A DNA stretch of 64,000 nucleotides from JBGMEA01 sp963674555 (GTDB lineage: Bacteria > Bacillota > Clostridia > Eubacteriales > Anaerofustaceae). The notes beneath the pieces were generated by a model, which was given only the letters and a program-made list of their open reading frames with translations, made no database searches and was not told where the DNA came from. The translations under genes and the position numbers were made by a program. The stretch spans positions 1,426,001-1,490,000 of the forward strand of contig OY771429.1 of NCBI GenBank assembly GCA_963674555.1. Reading direction: 5' to 3'. Of the stretch, positions 28,280-36,608 are shown piece after piece. Each line of letters begins with the position of its first letter. Positions within the stretch are counted from its first letter, which is position 1.

Positions 28280-28864
28280 TTATTTTTTGATCTTATATCG
28301 TCCGCCGAACTCCGATCTCGCCATTGTTGTGATCTCCTCAATAAAATCCGTTTTAGCATCGGTGTAGGCATCACGGTCGTGCTCAAACTTTTTTTGCAAT
28401 TCGGTCTTCAATTCACCGTATGCTTTCGCGGTGTCGGGATGCTCTTTTAAATAATCTCTGAAAGACAGTTCATTCCAATCACCCGCGTATCGCACATGCA
28501 GATGAATCGCTTGCCCCTTGAAACCCTCGGGTGTGTAGCCTTTCATAAACATCATATGCGGCGGCGGATTATCGGGTTGTTCGCTGTATAAATAATCTAA
28601 CTTTATCACATTATCTTTCAACTCACTTACATCTGTATCCGCTTTGATCTGCATTAAAATATCGATCGTGGGTTTAGCGATCAGACCCTTCACCGAAGTG
28701 CTTCCGATATGATCGATCCGTACGATCGCATCACGCAAAACTTTTGTCAAAGATGCTTCTTCTTTTTGATAGCGTTCTTTCCATGTGGGGTCGTGTTCCG
28801 TCAGTATGATCGGAAAGATCTGCCAGCGTTCTTCATTTGTCATTTCCTCGAGCGATCTACGCAT
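28280..28864 (-). CDS. GrpB family nucleotidyltransferase-like protein
   Basis: A 194-residue UPF0157/GrpB protein with a nucleotidyltransferase-like fold. The family signature HIGSTSVKGLIAKPTIDILM is present at about 50-70, and HLHVRYAGDWNELSFRDYL follows. The enzymatic role is unknown. It lies 15 bases downstream of the methyltransferase gene on the same strand. Confidence 0.88.
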   Translation of the reverse strand: MRRSLEEMTNEERWQIFPIILTEHDPTWKERYQKEEASLTKVLRDAIVRIDHIGSTSVKGLIAKPTIDILMQIKADTDVSELKDNVIKLDYLYSEQPDNPPPHMMFMKGYTPEGFKGQAIHLHVRYAGDWNELSFRDYLKEHPDTAKAYGELKTELQKKFEHDRDAYTDAKTDFIEEITTMARSEFGGRYKIKK

Positions 28865-28879
28865 ACCATGCTCCCATAT

Positions 28880-29677
28880 CTATAATTTTACAGCGGTAAG
28901 CAGATAAGACAACGGGATACCGCTGTGATCCAAAGCTTCAAAATTTCCCGAAATGTCATGAGCGAATTCTTTGAACTTTGTAAGGCAGAATCCGTTATCA
29001 CTAAGTGCCGTTAATATCGTTGCGACCGTATGTGAAAAACAGTAAAATGTTTTGGATTCGTAATTCGTTTCGGTGAGGTACGGCATACCGTCGTTTTCGA
29101 TCCAAGGATCGCTCTTGAAATAGGAATGTACGAGTTTTTTCGGATCTTTCGGGTCATATTCGTCTTCGCCTTCGACACCGAGCATATTGGTGAACGCGTG
29201 CATTTCGTTGACCAGCAGTGCGCCGCCTTTTTTTAAGCAACGCGAAGCGACCGCGAAAAAAGCGGTAAGGTCTTCAAACCATGTGAGCGCGCCGATAGTC
29301 ACGATAAGAAAATCGAAACGGTCATTATATTTTTCATCTAAAGTTAAAATATCCGCGGCGTAAAAAGAGCAATTTAATTCCAATATTTCGGCGGCTAGGT
29401 TCGCGGTAGCAATCATGTTTTCCGCTATGTCGAAACCTATGCCTTCTTTTGCGCCGAATGTCATGAGTGAGAGTAACTCGCGTCCGTTGTTACAGCAGAA
29501 TTGCCCTACCGTTTTATCTTTCAAGTTATAAGTCTTCAACACTTCGAGCACTTCATCTTGGAAGTAAGTGCCTTTCTCATCTCGGATACGTTTAATAATA
29601 TCCTTTGCGTCCCACCCTTCGGAACGGTGATCGTAGGCTTCTTCCCATGCTTCTTTATTTGATTGGCTGTAGTTCAT
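28880..29677 (-). CDS. Class I SAM-dependent methyltransferase
   Basis: A 265-residue methyltransferase. The SAM site is not the usual GxGxG but FCCNNGRELLSL followed by KEGIGFDIAENMI, as in a group of Bacillota methyltransferases; motif IV-like LIVTIGALTWF and KKGGALLVNEMH follow. The substrate is unknown. The stop codon lies just after the metallophosphoesterase gene start region; it is followed by grpB with a 15-base gap. Confidence 0.85.
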   Translation of the reverse strand: MNYSQSNKEAWEEAYDHRSEGWDAKDIIKRIRDEKGTYFQDEVLEVLKTYNLKDKTVGQFCCNNGRELLSLMTFGAKEGIGFDIAENMIATANLAAEILELNCSFYAADILTLDEKYNDRFDFLIVTIGALTWFEDLTAFFAVASRCLKKGGALLVNEMHAFTNMLGVEGEDEYDPKDPKKLVHSYFKSDPWIENDGMPYLTETNYESKTFYCFSHTVATILTALSDNGFCLTKFKEFAHDISGNFEALDHSGIPLSYLLTAVKL

Positions 29678-29678
29678 T

Positions 29679-30539
29679 TTATATCTCCGAATTCAGTTTA
29701 TTTTTTAACACGATCAGCGCGATCTCGGGGCGGTTTAAAAAGCGGAACTTGAAACGCCCGCTCGCCAAGCCTCGGCTGACAAATAGGATCGAGTCGTTTT
29801 CTTTGTATACGCCGGCGTCGTATTTCGGGAAGAACGCGACTTCCGTCGAAAGGACTCCGCCGAGAAACGGTAAGCGTATCAGTCCGCCGTGTTGATGTCC
29901 GCTTAAAATAAGATCGGCGCCCCACTCGGCATATACCGTAAAAAATCGCGGGTGATGCGCAAGCAGTATTGAAAAGCGTTCTTTGCTCGGGTTTGGAAAA
30001 ACACGCAAGATGTCCGCTTCGGTAAGTTCCACATTGCTGTATTCTTTACTGACGCCTTTGTAATGCTGCAACGGTAAACGAAAACCGTACAGGTCGATCG
30101 ACGCGTCGTCTCTTTCGATCGCAGTCATCGTGTTGGACAAGACGATAACACCTTGTTCTTTCAAAATGCTTTGTACTTGTTCCCATGCTTCAATAGCGAT
30201 CATGGTTTCGTGGTTTCCTGTCGTATAATAGACAGGGCAGATCGTAAGCAGTTGTTCGGTCAAAGCATATAAAGAGTCAAATGTCGTTCTGAATTTATCG
30301 ATCATATCCCCCGTACAAACGATGATGTCGGGTTTTAGTTTGCGTACCTTATCGATCAAAATATCGTTCTTTTTGCCGAAGACTTTACTGTGCAGATCGC
30401 TTAATTGTACGATCTTAAATCCGTCGAATTCTTTGGGTAAATCGTTAAAAGTAAGCGTGCGCTTTGTTACCGAAAGTTTAGTATTGCTGATGATTAGCAG
30501 CACGATCACCGCGGTGATCGCCATATAAAGATAAAGCAT
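29679..30539 (-). CDS. Membrane-anchored metallophosphoesterase
   Basis: A 286-residue calcineurin-like phosphoesterase of the YkuE/YaeI type. It has an N-terminal membrane helix (MAITAVIVLLIIS). Metal ligands are in QLSDLHS, CTGDMID, TTGNHE, LAHHP and LSGHQHGG, so both metal sites look complete. Relatives act on cell-surface lipid or nucleotide phosphates. It begins the minus-strand series MPE-methyltransferase-GrpB, with 1-15-base gaps. Confidence 0.9.
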   Translation of the reverse strand: MLYLYMAITAVIVLLIISNTKLSVTKRTLTFNDLPKEFDGFKIVQLSDLHSKVFGKKNDILIDKVRKLKPDIIVCTGDMIDKFRTTFDSLYALTEQLLTICPVYYTTGNHETMIAIEAWEQVQSILKEQGVIVLSNTMTAIERDDASIDLYGFRLPLQHYKGVSKEYSNVELTEADILRVFPNPSKERFSILLAHHPRFFTVYAEWGADLILSGHQHGGLIRLPFLGGVLSTEVAFFPKYDAGVYKENDSILFVSRGLASGRFKFRFLNRPEIALIVLKNKLNSEI

Positions 30540-30595
30540 AATTCCCTTAAAAACGATGATCGATGATCACCGTTGGTTTTTACCCATTATAGCAT

Positions 30596-30638
30596 AAAAA
30601 GAATGGCCGTTGTTTATGAACGATCATTCTTTTTAAGT
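30596..30638 (-). terminator. Terminator after the aminotransferase gene
   Basis: The long stem AAAAAGAATG(G/A) / CATTCTTTTT with a 21-base loop lies 28 bases beyond the stop codon. Confidence 0.6.
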
Positions 30639-30664
30639 GGGTTCTTGTTATAAGTTCTTTAAGT

Positions 30665-31861
30665 CTACAGATCTTTAAATTGCGCCGCGATACGCTCGAA
30701 TGCTTCTTGTAATAATGCTCTCCTTGTAGAAAGACACATGCGTTCAAAGCCTTCGCCGAGATCGGGATCAAACATCGTTCCGCATTCCAGCGCGACATTT
30801 GCGTCCACATAGATCTTTTTACGTACTTCATCGGCGCTAAGGCCGTAATCTCTGAAATCCATCCAAATGATATAGGTTCCCTCGGGGCGGTAACATTTGA
30901 CTTGCGGCATGTTTTCTTTTAAGAAATCAAGTACCCAATCGATATTTCCGTCGATGTATGCGCGCAGTTGTTGTAACCATTCGTCTCCGCCGTTGTAGGC
31001 GCCTTTGAGTGCTGCGACCGCAAAAGGCGTAGGAACACATCTGCCGAGCGTTTCTCTGTATTGTTCTCTTACGTCAGGATCGGTAATGACAGCGTTCGTT
31101 ACTTGTAATCCCGCAAGATTGAAAGTCTTGTTTGCCGCGGTTAGCGATATCAAATTCTTCGTATCCACAAGCGTCGCAAGCGGGTGGAACTCTACACCCT
31201 CGCGAACGAGATCCCCATGAATTTCATCCGCAACGACGATCACACCGTGCTTTGTGCAGATGTCATACATCTTGATAAGTTCTTCATCTGTCCAAACGCG
31301 TCCCGTTGGGTTATGCGGATGGCATAAGATAAAAAGTTTGGTATTTTCGTCAGCGGCTTTTGCTTCAAAATCTTCAAAGTCTATCGTATAATAGCCGTTA
31401 TCATTGATCAATTGGCTGTTCGCAACAGCACGGTCGTTTTCCAATATCTTATGAGTAAAAGGCGTATAGATCGGGCGGTTTATCAGTACGCCGTTTCCGA
31501 CTTCGGTAAAGGCTTTGATCGCTACGCCCACGGCTTCGACTGTGCCATTGACGTAGGTGATCTCTTCGGGTTTGATCTCCCAATCAAATTTATTTTTAAA
31601 CCAATTGATGACAGCATTGTAATAATCCGGAGTTACCTTGGGGTCTAAAGCCGTGTAGCCGTACAGATTATGCTCGGCTACTTTCAGTATTTCTTCTTTG
31701 ACAGACGGCGGACAGCGAAAATCCATATCGGCGGTAAAAAGGGAAATCGTATCTTCATCGAAACGATCCGTGATCCCTCTTTCCACAAGGCTTTCCCCGA
31801 ATTCCCATTTGGAACTTCCCGTGCCTTGTCTGTCTATGACTTCATCAAAATCAAATTTCAT
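30665..31861 (-). CDS. MalY/PatB-type PLP aminotransferase (C-S lyase)
   Basis: A 398-residue fold-type I PLP enzyme of the MalY/PatB subgroup. Members cleave cystathionine or other Cys-S conjugates. The N-terminal RQGTGSSKWEFGE and TADMDFRCPP are subgroup hallmarks. PLP contacts are HPHNPTGRVW, VVADEIHGDL and the Schiff-base lysine in TAANKTFNLAGLQ. It lies 35 bases downstream of ridA on the same strand, which makes sense because beta-eliminating PLP enzymes release enamine/imine products that RidA hydrolyses. Confidence 0.92.
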   Translation of the reverse strand: MKFDFDEVIDRQGTGSSKWEFGESLVERGITDRFDEDTISLFTADMDFRCPPSVKEEILKVAEHNLYGYTALDPKVTPDYYNAVINWFKNKFDWEIKPEEITYVNGTVEAVGVAIKAFTEVGNGVLINRPIYTPFTHKILENDRAVANSQLINDNGYYTIDFEDFEAKAADENTKLFILCHPHNPTGRVWTDEELIKMYDICTKHGVIVVADEIHGDLVREGVEFHPLATLVDTKNLISLTAANKTFNLAGLQVTNAVITDPDVREQYRETLGRCVPTPFAVAALKGAYNGGDEWLQQLRAYIDGNIDWVLDFLKENMPQVKCYRPEGTYIIWMDFRDYGLSADEVRKKIYVDANVALECGTMFDPDLGEGFERMCLSTRRALLQEAFERIAAQFKDL

Positions 31862-31896
31862 ATTTTTATCCTTTCGGTCTTGTATCTTTCATATAT

Positions 31897-32286
31897 TTAT
31901 AGGGATGACTGCAACATCGCTATGGCTTCGATCTCTACCAACGCATCTTTCGGAAGACGCGCGACTTCCACCGCTGCTCTTGCCGGGTAAGGCTCTTCAA
32001 AAAATGTTTCGTACACCGCGTTCATATCCGCAAAATCGTTCATATCGTTTAGGAAAACCGTGACTTTGAGCACACTGCTCATCTCGGTATCGGCTGCTTT
32101 TAATATTTCGCGAATATTCGTAAGGCTCATTTCCGTTTGGGCTTTTATGCCTTCGGGCATCGTGCCGCTAGTCGGATCGATCGGAAGCTGTCCCGAAACG
32201 AATATCAAACCGTCAGTCTTAACAGCCTGTGAATACGGACCGATCGCTGCAGGCGCTTTATCGGAACGGATCGCTTGTTTATCCAT
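31897..32286 (-). CDS. ridA: RidA family enamine/imine deaminase
   Basis: A 129-residue RidA (YjgF) protein, close to the usual length. Recognisable parts are AIGPYSQAVKTDGLIFVSGQLPID, the catalytic-type arginine in PYPARAAVEVARLPKDALVEIEAIA, and the closing Glu. It hydrolyses reactive 2-aminoacrylate made by PLP enzymes. It is co-oriented with the C-S lyase gene and divergent from a YheO-type regulator. Confidence 0.95.
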   Translation of the reverse strand: MDKQAIRSDKAPAAIGPYSQAVKTDGLIFVSGQLPIDPTSGTMPEGIKAQTEMSLTNIREILKAADTEMSSVLKVTVFLNDMNDFADMNAVYETFFEEPYPARAAVEVARLPKDALVEIEAIAMLQSSL

Positions 32287-32442
32287 AGGGTATCTCCTCT
32301 TTAAGTATTTTAGTATGATAATATATTTATCATTATAATATTAATTTTATCAATCTGCAATATTAATTCTCATAATTTAATGAAAATTATCGTTGTTTAA
32401 GTTATAATGATAGCAATAAGATTTATCGGAAAGAGGAAGAAC

Positions 32443-33090
32443 GTGGACGACAGAAAGATATTGGAGATGTATATCCCGTTGGTGGACTTCTTAAGCAATG
32501 TGCTTGGCAGCGGATGCGAAGTGATCTTGCATGATGTATCAAACCCGACACATTCCGTGATCGCAATAAGCGGTACGGTAACGGAGCGCGCGGTGGGTGA
32601 CCCGATGACCGACCTTGCCTGTGAGATCATGGAGCGGGAAGTGGGATCGGATGAACACTATTTAGCAAATTATCAAGGGCAGTTCAGAAGCAAGCAATTG
32701 CTCTCTTCAACCTACTATATAAAGAATGGAAATAAGCTGATCGGTATGCTGTGTATTAACAGAGACGTCAGCGCCGCGAAAAATCTTGAAGCATCGATCC
32801 AAAGTTTTATGGAACAGTACAATTTCCTCTCGAAACCAAACGAGACGATCACCGAGCATTTTGACAGACCCGTTTCGGATATGATGAATGATCTGATCGA
32901 AAAGGCGATCTCGGAAGTCGGCGCAACACCTGAGCGGATGACGATAGACGAAAAGATCGAAGTCGTGCGTAAGCTGAACGAACAGGGTGTACTGACGATG
33001 AAGGGCTCGGTCGGCGAGATCGCAAAACAGCTGACGATATCCGAACCGACGGTGTACCGCTATTTGCGCCGCGCGCAAAATGAAGAATAA
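32443..33090 (+). CDS. YheO-type PAS and HTH transcription regulator
   Basis: A 215-residue regulator with an N-terminal YheO-like PAS domain (about 1-115: LSNVLGSGCEVILHDVSNP, YYIKNGNKLIGMLCINRD) and a C-terminal HTH_22 domain (about 165-215: LNEQGVLTMKGSVGEIAKQL, SEPTVYRYLRRA). The GTG at 32443 with AGAGGAAG just upstream is the better start; the ATG at 32407 has no ribosome site. It is divergent from ridA and the C-S lyase, its likely targets (inference). The ligand is unknown, probably an amino acid or derivative. Confidence 0.88.
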   Translation: MDDRKILEMYIPLVDFLSNVLGSGCEVILHDVSNPTHSVIAISGTVTERAVGDPMTDLACEIMEREVGSDEHYLANYQGQFRSKQLLSSTYYIKNGNKLIGMLCINRDVSAAKNLEASIQSFMEQYNFLSKPNETITEHFDRPVSDMMNDLIEKAISEVGATPERMTIDEKIEVVRKLNEQGVLTMKGSVGEIAKQLTISEPTVYRYLRRAQNEE

Positions 33091-33095
33091 ACCAC

Positions 33096-33128
33096 AATAA
33101 AAAAAGCCGCAATGCGGCTTTTTTTTTA
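33096..33128. terminator. Bidirectional terminator
   Basis: AAAAAAAGCCGCA / TGCGGCTTTTTTT perfect palindrome between the convergent regulator and rsgA. Confidence 0.8.
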
Positions 33129-34211
33129 ATCATCGTAGCGGCGTTTGTTTTTTGCCGCTTTCATTTTTTGTTTCATCTTTGCTTTGCTTCCGAACATTTT
33201 GTTGATCTTCTCAAGTTCGCGTTTTCGCGCGCTGAGTTCTTCGTATGCGATCTCACGTTGCAGTTTTTTGTAACTTGCATAACGTTTTTCACTGAGCGTT
33301 CCGTCTTTCAGCGCAGCCATTACCGCGCAACCGGGTTCGCTTTGATGCGTACAATCCGCGAACTTACATTGCAGTTCCAACGCTTCGATGTCTTCGAAAA
33401 CATTCGACAGATCGCCGGAATCCAGTTGCAATTCGCGCATGCCCGGGGTATCGATCACGACACCGCCGTCGGGCAGTACCAACAGTTGTCTGTGGGTCGT
33501 CGTGTGCCGTCCTCTGTCATCGTCTTCGCGGATCTCTTTGGTCACAAGTACGTCTTCGCCCATGAGCCGATTGATCAGCGTGGATTTTCCCACACCGGAT
33601 GAGCCGACGAACGCGACGGTCATGCCGTCTTCGATCAGTTCTTTGACTTGTTCGTATCCTTCGTCATCCATCGCGGAACATACCGCAACGGTTGTGCCGA
33701 TACAGACTTCTTCCGCTTGCAGCAGATAATCCGTAATATCATCGCACAGATCTGCTTTGGTCAGTACCGCTACGGGTCTTGCCATGCTGTCGTAAGCCGC
33801 GGATAAGTAACGTTCCAAACGCCTTACATTGAAGTTCGCGTTCAGTGACATGCAGATAAAGATAATGTCGATATTCGACGCGATGATCTGCACTTCATTA
33901 GCTGTGCCCGCAGCTTTACGTGAAAACACGCTTTTACGGGGCAGGACATTGTGTATCACCGCGTTACCCGATTTGTCGTCCGTTCGGTCGATCATGACCC
34001 AATCGCCGACAACTGGATAGTCCGTATTGTCAAATGTGTCGTAAGCAAATTTACCCGATACTTTGCCGATCATTTCCGATGTCTCGCCGATCACTTTATA
34101 AAGATCGCGATGTTGCTCGGATACTCTTGCCAAGTAAAGGTCTTCGTAGGCAGCGGCTTGCTGTATGATATCTTCATCAGCGCCGCATCGTTTTAAATAT
34201 TGGTAATCCAT
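33126..34211 (-). CDS. rsgA: Ribosome small-subunit GTPase RsgA
   Basis: A 361-residue circularly permuted GTPase that checks 30S subunit maturation. An OB-fold comes first. The G motifs then appear in permuted order: TKAD (G4, about 151), VGSSGVGKST (G1, about 202), DTPGMRE (G3, about 253). A zinc knuckle follows, CKFADCTHQSEPGC (about 285-298). The C-terminus is Lys-rich. The ATG at 34211 follows GGAGGA at ideal spacing; the in-frame start at 34229 overlaps it. A structured leader lies upstream. Confidence 0.95.
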   Translation of the reverse strand: MDYQYLKRCGADEDIIQQAAAYEDLYLARVSEQHRDLYKVIGETSEMIGKVSGKFAYDTFDNTDYPVVGDWVMIDRTDDKSGNAVIHNVLPRKSVFSRKAAGTANEVQIIASNIDIIFICMSLNANFNVRRLERYLSAAYDSMARPVAVLTKADLCDDITDYLLQAEEVCIGTTVAVCSAMDDEGYEQVKELIEDGMTVAFVGSSGVGKSTLINRLMGEDVLVTKEIREDDDRGRHTTTHRQLLVLPDGGVVIDTPGMRELQLDSGDLSNVFEDIEALELQCKFADCTHQSEPGCAVMAALKDGTLSEKRYASYKKLQREIAYEELSARKRELEKINKMFGSKAKMKQKMKAAKNKRRYDD

Positions 34212-34245
34212 TCTTCCTCCAAATTTCAAGTTAAGTTGTAAGCTT

Positions 34246-34368
34246 CGGAGGGAGAGGTTCGTTTAGTATATTTCATCTCCCTCCGTCAATCTCACAATCG
34301 CTACAATTCTTAATTTCATAAAACATTTCCCCTTTCGATTAGATTGACGGAATGGGCTTTATTCCGCA
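34246..34368 (-). promoter_or_regulatory. Structured rsgA leader with small ORF
   Basis: Two perfect inverted repeats share bases. TCCGTCAATCT arms lie at 34282-34292 and 34341-34351 (11 bp). CGGAGGGAGA arms lie at 34246-34255 and 34276-34285 (10 bp). Bases 34282-34285 belong to both, so the full hairpins are mutually exclusive. A TATAAT box lies at 34380-34375. The arrangement resembles an attenuator or translational switch, but no matching family is recognised. Confidence 0.5.
34263..34319 (-). CDS. Putative 18-residue leader peptide
   Basis: ATG at 34319, stop TAA at 34265-34263, product MKLRIVAIVRLTEGDEIY. AAGGGG lies 9 bases before the ATG. Its codons span the switch arm of the two alternative hairpins, so ribosome movement could choose between them. 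Translation is a prediction only. Confidence 0.35.
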   Translation of the reverse strand: MKLRIVAIVRLTEGDEIY

Positions 34369-34407
34369 ATTCGTATTATAAATGATTTTAACAAAAAATG
34401 CCAGAAA

Positions 34408-34441
34408 AAAATAAAACAGCACGTGGGTGCTGTTTTATAAA
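34408..34441 (-). terminator. Terminator after the first esterase gene
   Basis: Minus-strand stem TAAAACAGCAC / GTGCTGTTTTA followed by a run of T. Confidence 0.75.
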
Positions 34442-34448
34442 TATCTGT

Positions 34449-35333
34449 TTATAAATTCTCTTTTAAATGATCGATGATCATTTGCCAGGATTCGTCTGTG
34501 TCTTTGCCTGTGTTCTTGGTGTTGAACGCATGGGGCGCGTCAAAACGTCTGTGCGTAACGTGCACACCCGCTTCGATCAGCTTGTCCCTGAACTTTTCCG
34601 CTTCTTCGCAGTAGGTGTCCCGTGCCGCAGTGATCATCACCGTGGGCGGGAACGCATCGATCTGATCTTCCGAAGCGTAAACGGGGGAGAGCATCGGGCT
34701 CTTGCGTTCTTCTTCGCTCATGCAGTAACTCAAATTGAATAATTGGCTCATCGGCGCGGCGATAGCTTCTTGGAAATCGGGCTTTTCGGCAGGGTCTTTA
34801 TATAAATCGGTCACGGGATAATTCAGCGCCAAAGCTTTTAAACCCAATACTTGGCGTCCGTTATCCATCAGCGTAACAGCGATAGCGATATTGCCGCCCG
34901 CGCTTTGCCCACCGAGAGCGATCTTATCGGGGTCGATACCGAACTCTTCGGCATTGGCTTTTGCGTATTCGATCACGCTGAAACATTCGTTGACTGCTTG
35001 GGGGAACGGAAATTCGGGCGCAAGGCTGTAGTCGATATTCAACACTTTGATGTCGGCTTTCTTAGCAATGTTCGCCATAAACGGATCGTCCATCTCAGCG
35101 GAACCGAAAATAAAACCGCCGCCGTGTAGATTGACGTATAAAGGCAGTGTCCTTTCGTCCTCCGCGTTGTAAAATAACGCGCGTACTTTGCCCGCTTCGG
35201 TGTCGATAAAGATCTCTTTGCCGATAGGTTCAAATGCGCTGTTCGGGTTTGAAAGCGCGTTTTGTGTGCGCATGCGGTGCACTTCCTGCAATAACTGATC
35301 CCTTGTCCATTCTCTTACCGTATCTCGTTCCAT
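34449..35333 (-). CDS. HSL-type alpha/beta hydrolase (esterase)
   Basis: A 294-residue serine hydrolase of the hormone-sensitive-lipase group. The oxyanion motif is HGGGFIFG (about 68). The nucleophile is Ser144 in GGQSAGGN. The acid is probably Asp in TAARDTYCEEA, and the base is the His in DAPHAFN. No signal peptide is present. The substrate is unknown, probably short acyl esters. It forms a tandem pair with the next gene, a paralogue of similar length that lacks the nucleophile. Confidence 0.9.
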   Translation of the reverse strand: MERDTVREWTRDQLLQEVHRMRTQNALSNPNSAFEPIGKEIFIDTEAGKVRALFYNAEDERTLPLYVNLHGGGFIFGSAEMDDPFMANIAKKADIKVLNIDYSLAPEFPFPQAVNECFSVIEYAKANAEEFGIDPDKIALGGQSAGGNIAIAVTLMDNGRQVLGLKALALNYPVTDLYKDPAEKPDFQEAIAAPMSQLFNLSYCMSEEERKSPMLSPVYASEDQIDAFPPTVMITAARDTYCEEAEKFRDKLIEAGVHVTHRRFDAPHAFNTKNTGKDTDESWQMIIDHLKENL

Positions 35334-35413
35334 AAACCCGCTCCTTTATATCCACTTGAATTTATCTCTATCTTTACTATAACAAGAAGCAAGCGGTATT
35401 TCAATCTTCAATA

Positions 35414-35455
35414 TAAAAACACCTCTTCCAATTAAATCGGAAAAGGTGTTTTAAA
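35414..35455 (-). terminator. Terminator between the paralogous hydrolases
   Basis: Stem AAAACACCT(C)TTCC / GGAA(A)AGGTGTTTT with a 9-base loop; it ends the upstream paralogue, so the two hydrolases are separate units. Confidence 0.65.
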
Positions 35456-35524
35456 GAGGTTTGGATGAGAGATAGCAATAATATCTCTTAACCTATGTGG
35501 CCTATATAAGCAATACGATCCGTA

Positions 35525-36385
35525 TTACAGATATTTGTTTAAATGATCGATGATCATGTTTCGTGTTTCCTGTGTGTGTCTGTGCAGACTGTCGAAACGT
35601 TTGTGTGTGACATCAACGCCTGCTTCAATGAGTTTGTCTTTAAATTGTTCGCCTTCTTCGCACAACGGGTCTTTCGCGTTTGTGAGTATGAGTGTCGGCG
35701 CGAATCCGCTGACTTGTGAGAGCGTTGCGTAAACGGGCGATAAAACAGGGTTCTTACGTTCAACTTGGTTATTGCAATAATTCATGTTGAACAAGTGGTG
35801 CATCGGGTACGGGATCAATAAAGGTTCCGAGTTGTCCGTATCATCCGCTTCGAGATTTGTGATCGGGCAATCCAATACGATGCATTTGATGCCTAAGCGT
35901 TGTAATTTGTTATCCATTACCGCGATGGCAGCGCTTAAGTTACCTCCCGCGTTTTGTCCGCCCAGCGCGATCTTTTCTGCGTCTATGTGTAATCTTTCCG
36001 CATTTGTTTTAACGTGATCGATCACATTCAGACATTCTTCGATCGCTTTCGGGAATGGGTATTCCGGGGCAAGACTGTAATCGATGCTGAAGATCTTTAC
36101 ATTCGTTTCTTTTGCTATTTTCATCATAAGTGTGTCATCTGTCTCGGGCGCACCCGAAATGAATTCACCGCCGTGCAGATAAATATATAACGGTTGCTTT
36201 TCCGTGTTATCCATATTGTAAGCCAATATACGCACTTGACCTCCGATGGTATCCAGATACATTTCCGTGCCGTGTATCGTGCTTGTCTTCTTCGGTGAAA
36301 TTTCAAGTTCCACACGGCTTCTTACGTACGCGATCTCGTACGATAAACGTTCTTCAACCCAAGTTTTTTCTTTCGTGTTTTCCAT
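35525..36385 (-). CDS. HSL-type hydrolase paralogue without catalytic serine
   Basis: A 286-residue paralogue of the downstream esterase. The nucleophile elbow reads GGQNAGGN: Asn145 (codon AAC, plus-strand 35951-35953) replaces the serine. The oxyanion loop reads HGGEF instead of HGGGF. The acid region NAKDPLCEEG and a His in FDSLHRHTQE remain, and the reading frame is intact. This looks like a pseudoenzyme kept for binding or regulation, rather than a decaying gene. A sequencing error in both sites is unlikely. GGAG stands before the ATG. Confidence 0.85.
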   Translation of the reverse strand: MENTKEKTWVEERLSYEIAYVRSRVELEISPKKTSTIHGTEMYLDTIGGQVRILAYNMDNTEKQPLYIYLHGGEFISGAPETDDTLMMKIAKETNVKIFSIDYSLAPEYPFPKAIEECLNVIDHVKTNAERLHIDAEKIALGGQNAGGNLSAAIAVMDNKLQRLGIKCIVLDCPITNLEADDTDNSEPLLIPYPMHHLFNMNYCNNQVERKNPVLSPVYATLSQVSGFAPTLILTNAKDPLCEEGEQFKDKLIEAGVDVTHKRFDSLHRHTQETRNMIIDHLNKYL

Positions 36386-36608
36386 CGTTTTTTCTCCTTT
36401 CTATGTATTTTTTATACGAGCTCATTACCTGCCTTGAATATAGCAAATTTGCAAGTGTTTTTCAATACTGAATGAAAAAAAGAGAGGTGTAAACGCATTC
36501 AAATTTATGTAAACGAATAGCAATTCTATCCACTAGTGCTGTACATCTCAACTAATTTCGTATAGAATAGAAATGATATGAATTTAACGCGATTTTGGAG
36601 GTTCGATA
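36386..36608. other. Divergent intergenic region
   Basis: About 220 bases between the pseudo-hydrolase and the cyclase-like gene. It contains a direct repeat TGTAAACG (about 36490 and 36513) and a possible plus-strand -10 box TAGAAT near 36564. No gene is seen. Confidence 0.4.

Noticed and set aside
36480..36525. TGTAAACG direct repeat as a defined operator
   Set aside because: Two 8-bp copies in an AT-rich spacer are suggestive but no regulator is next to it.
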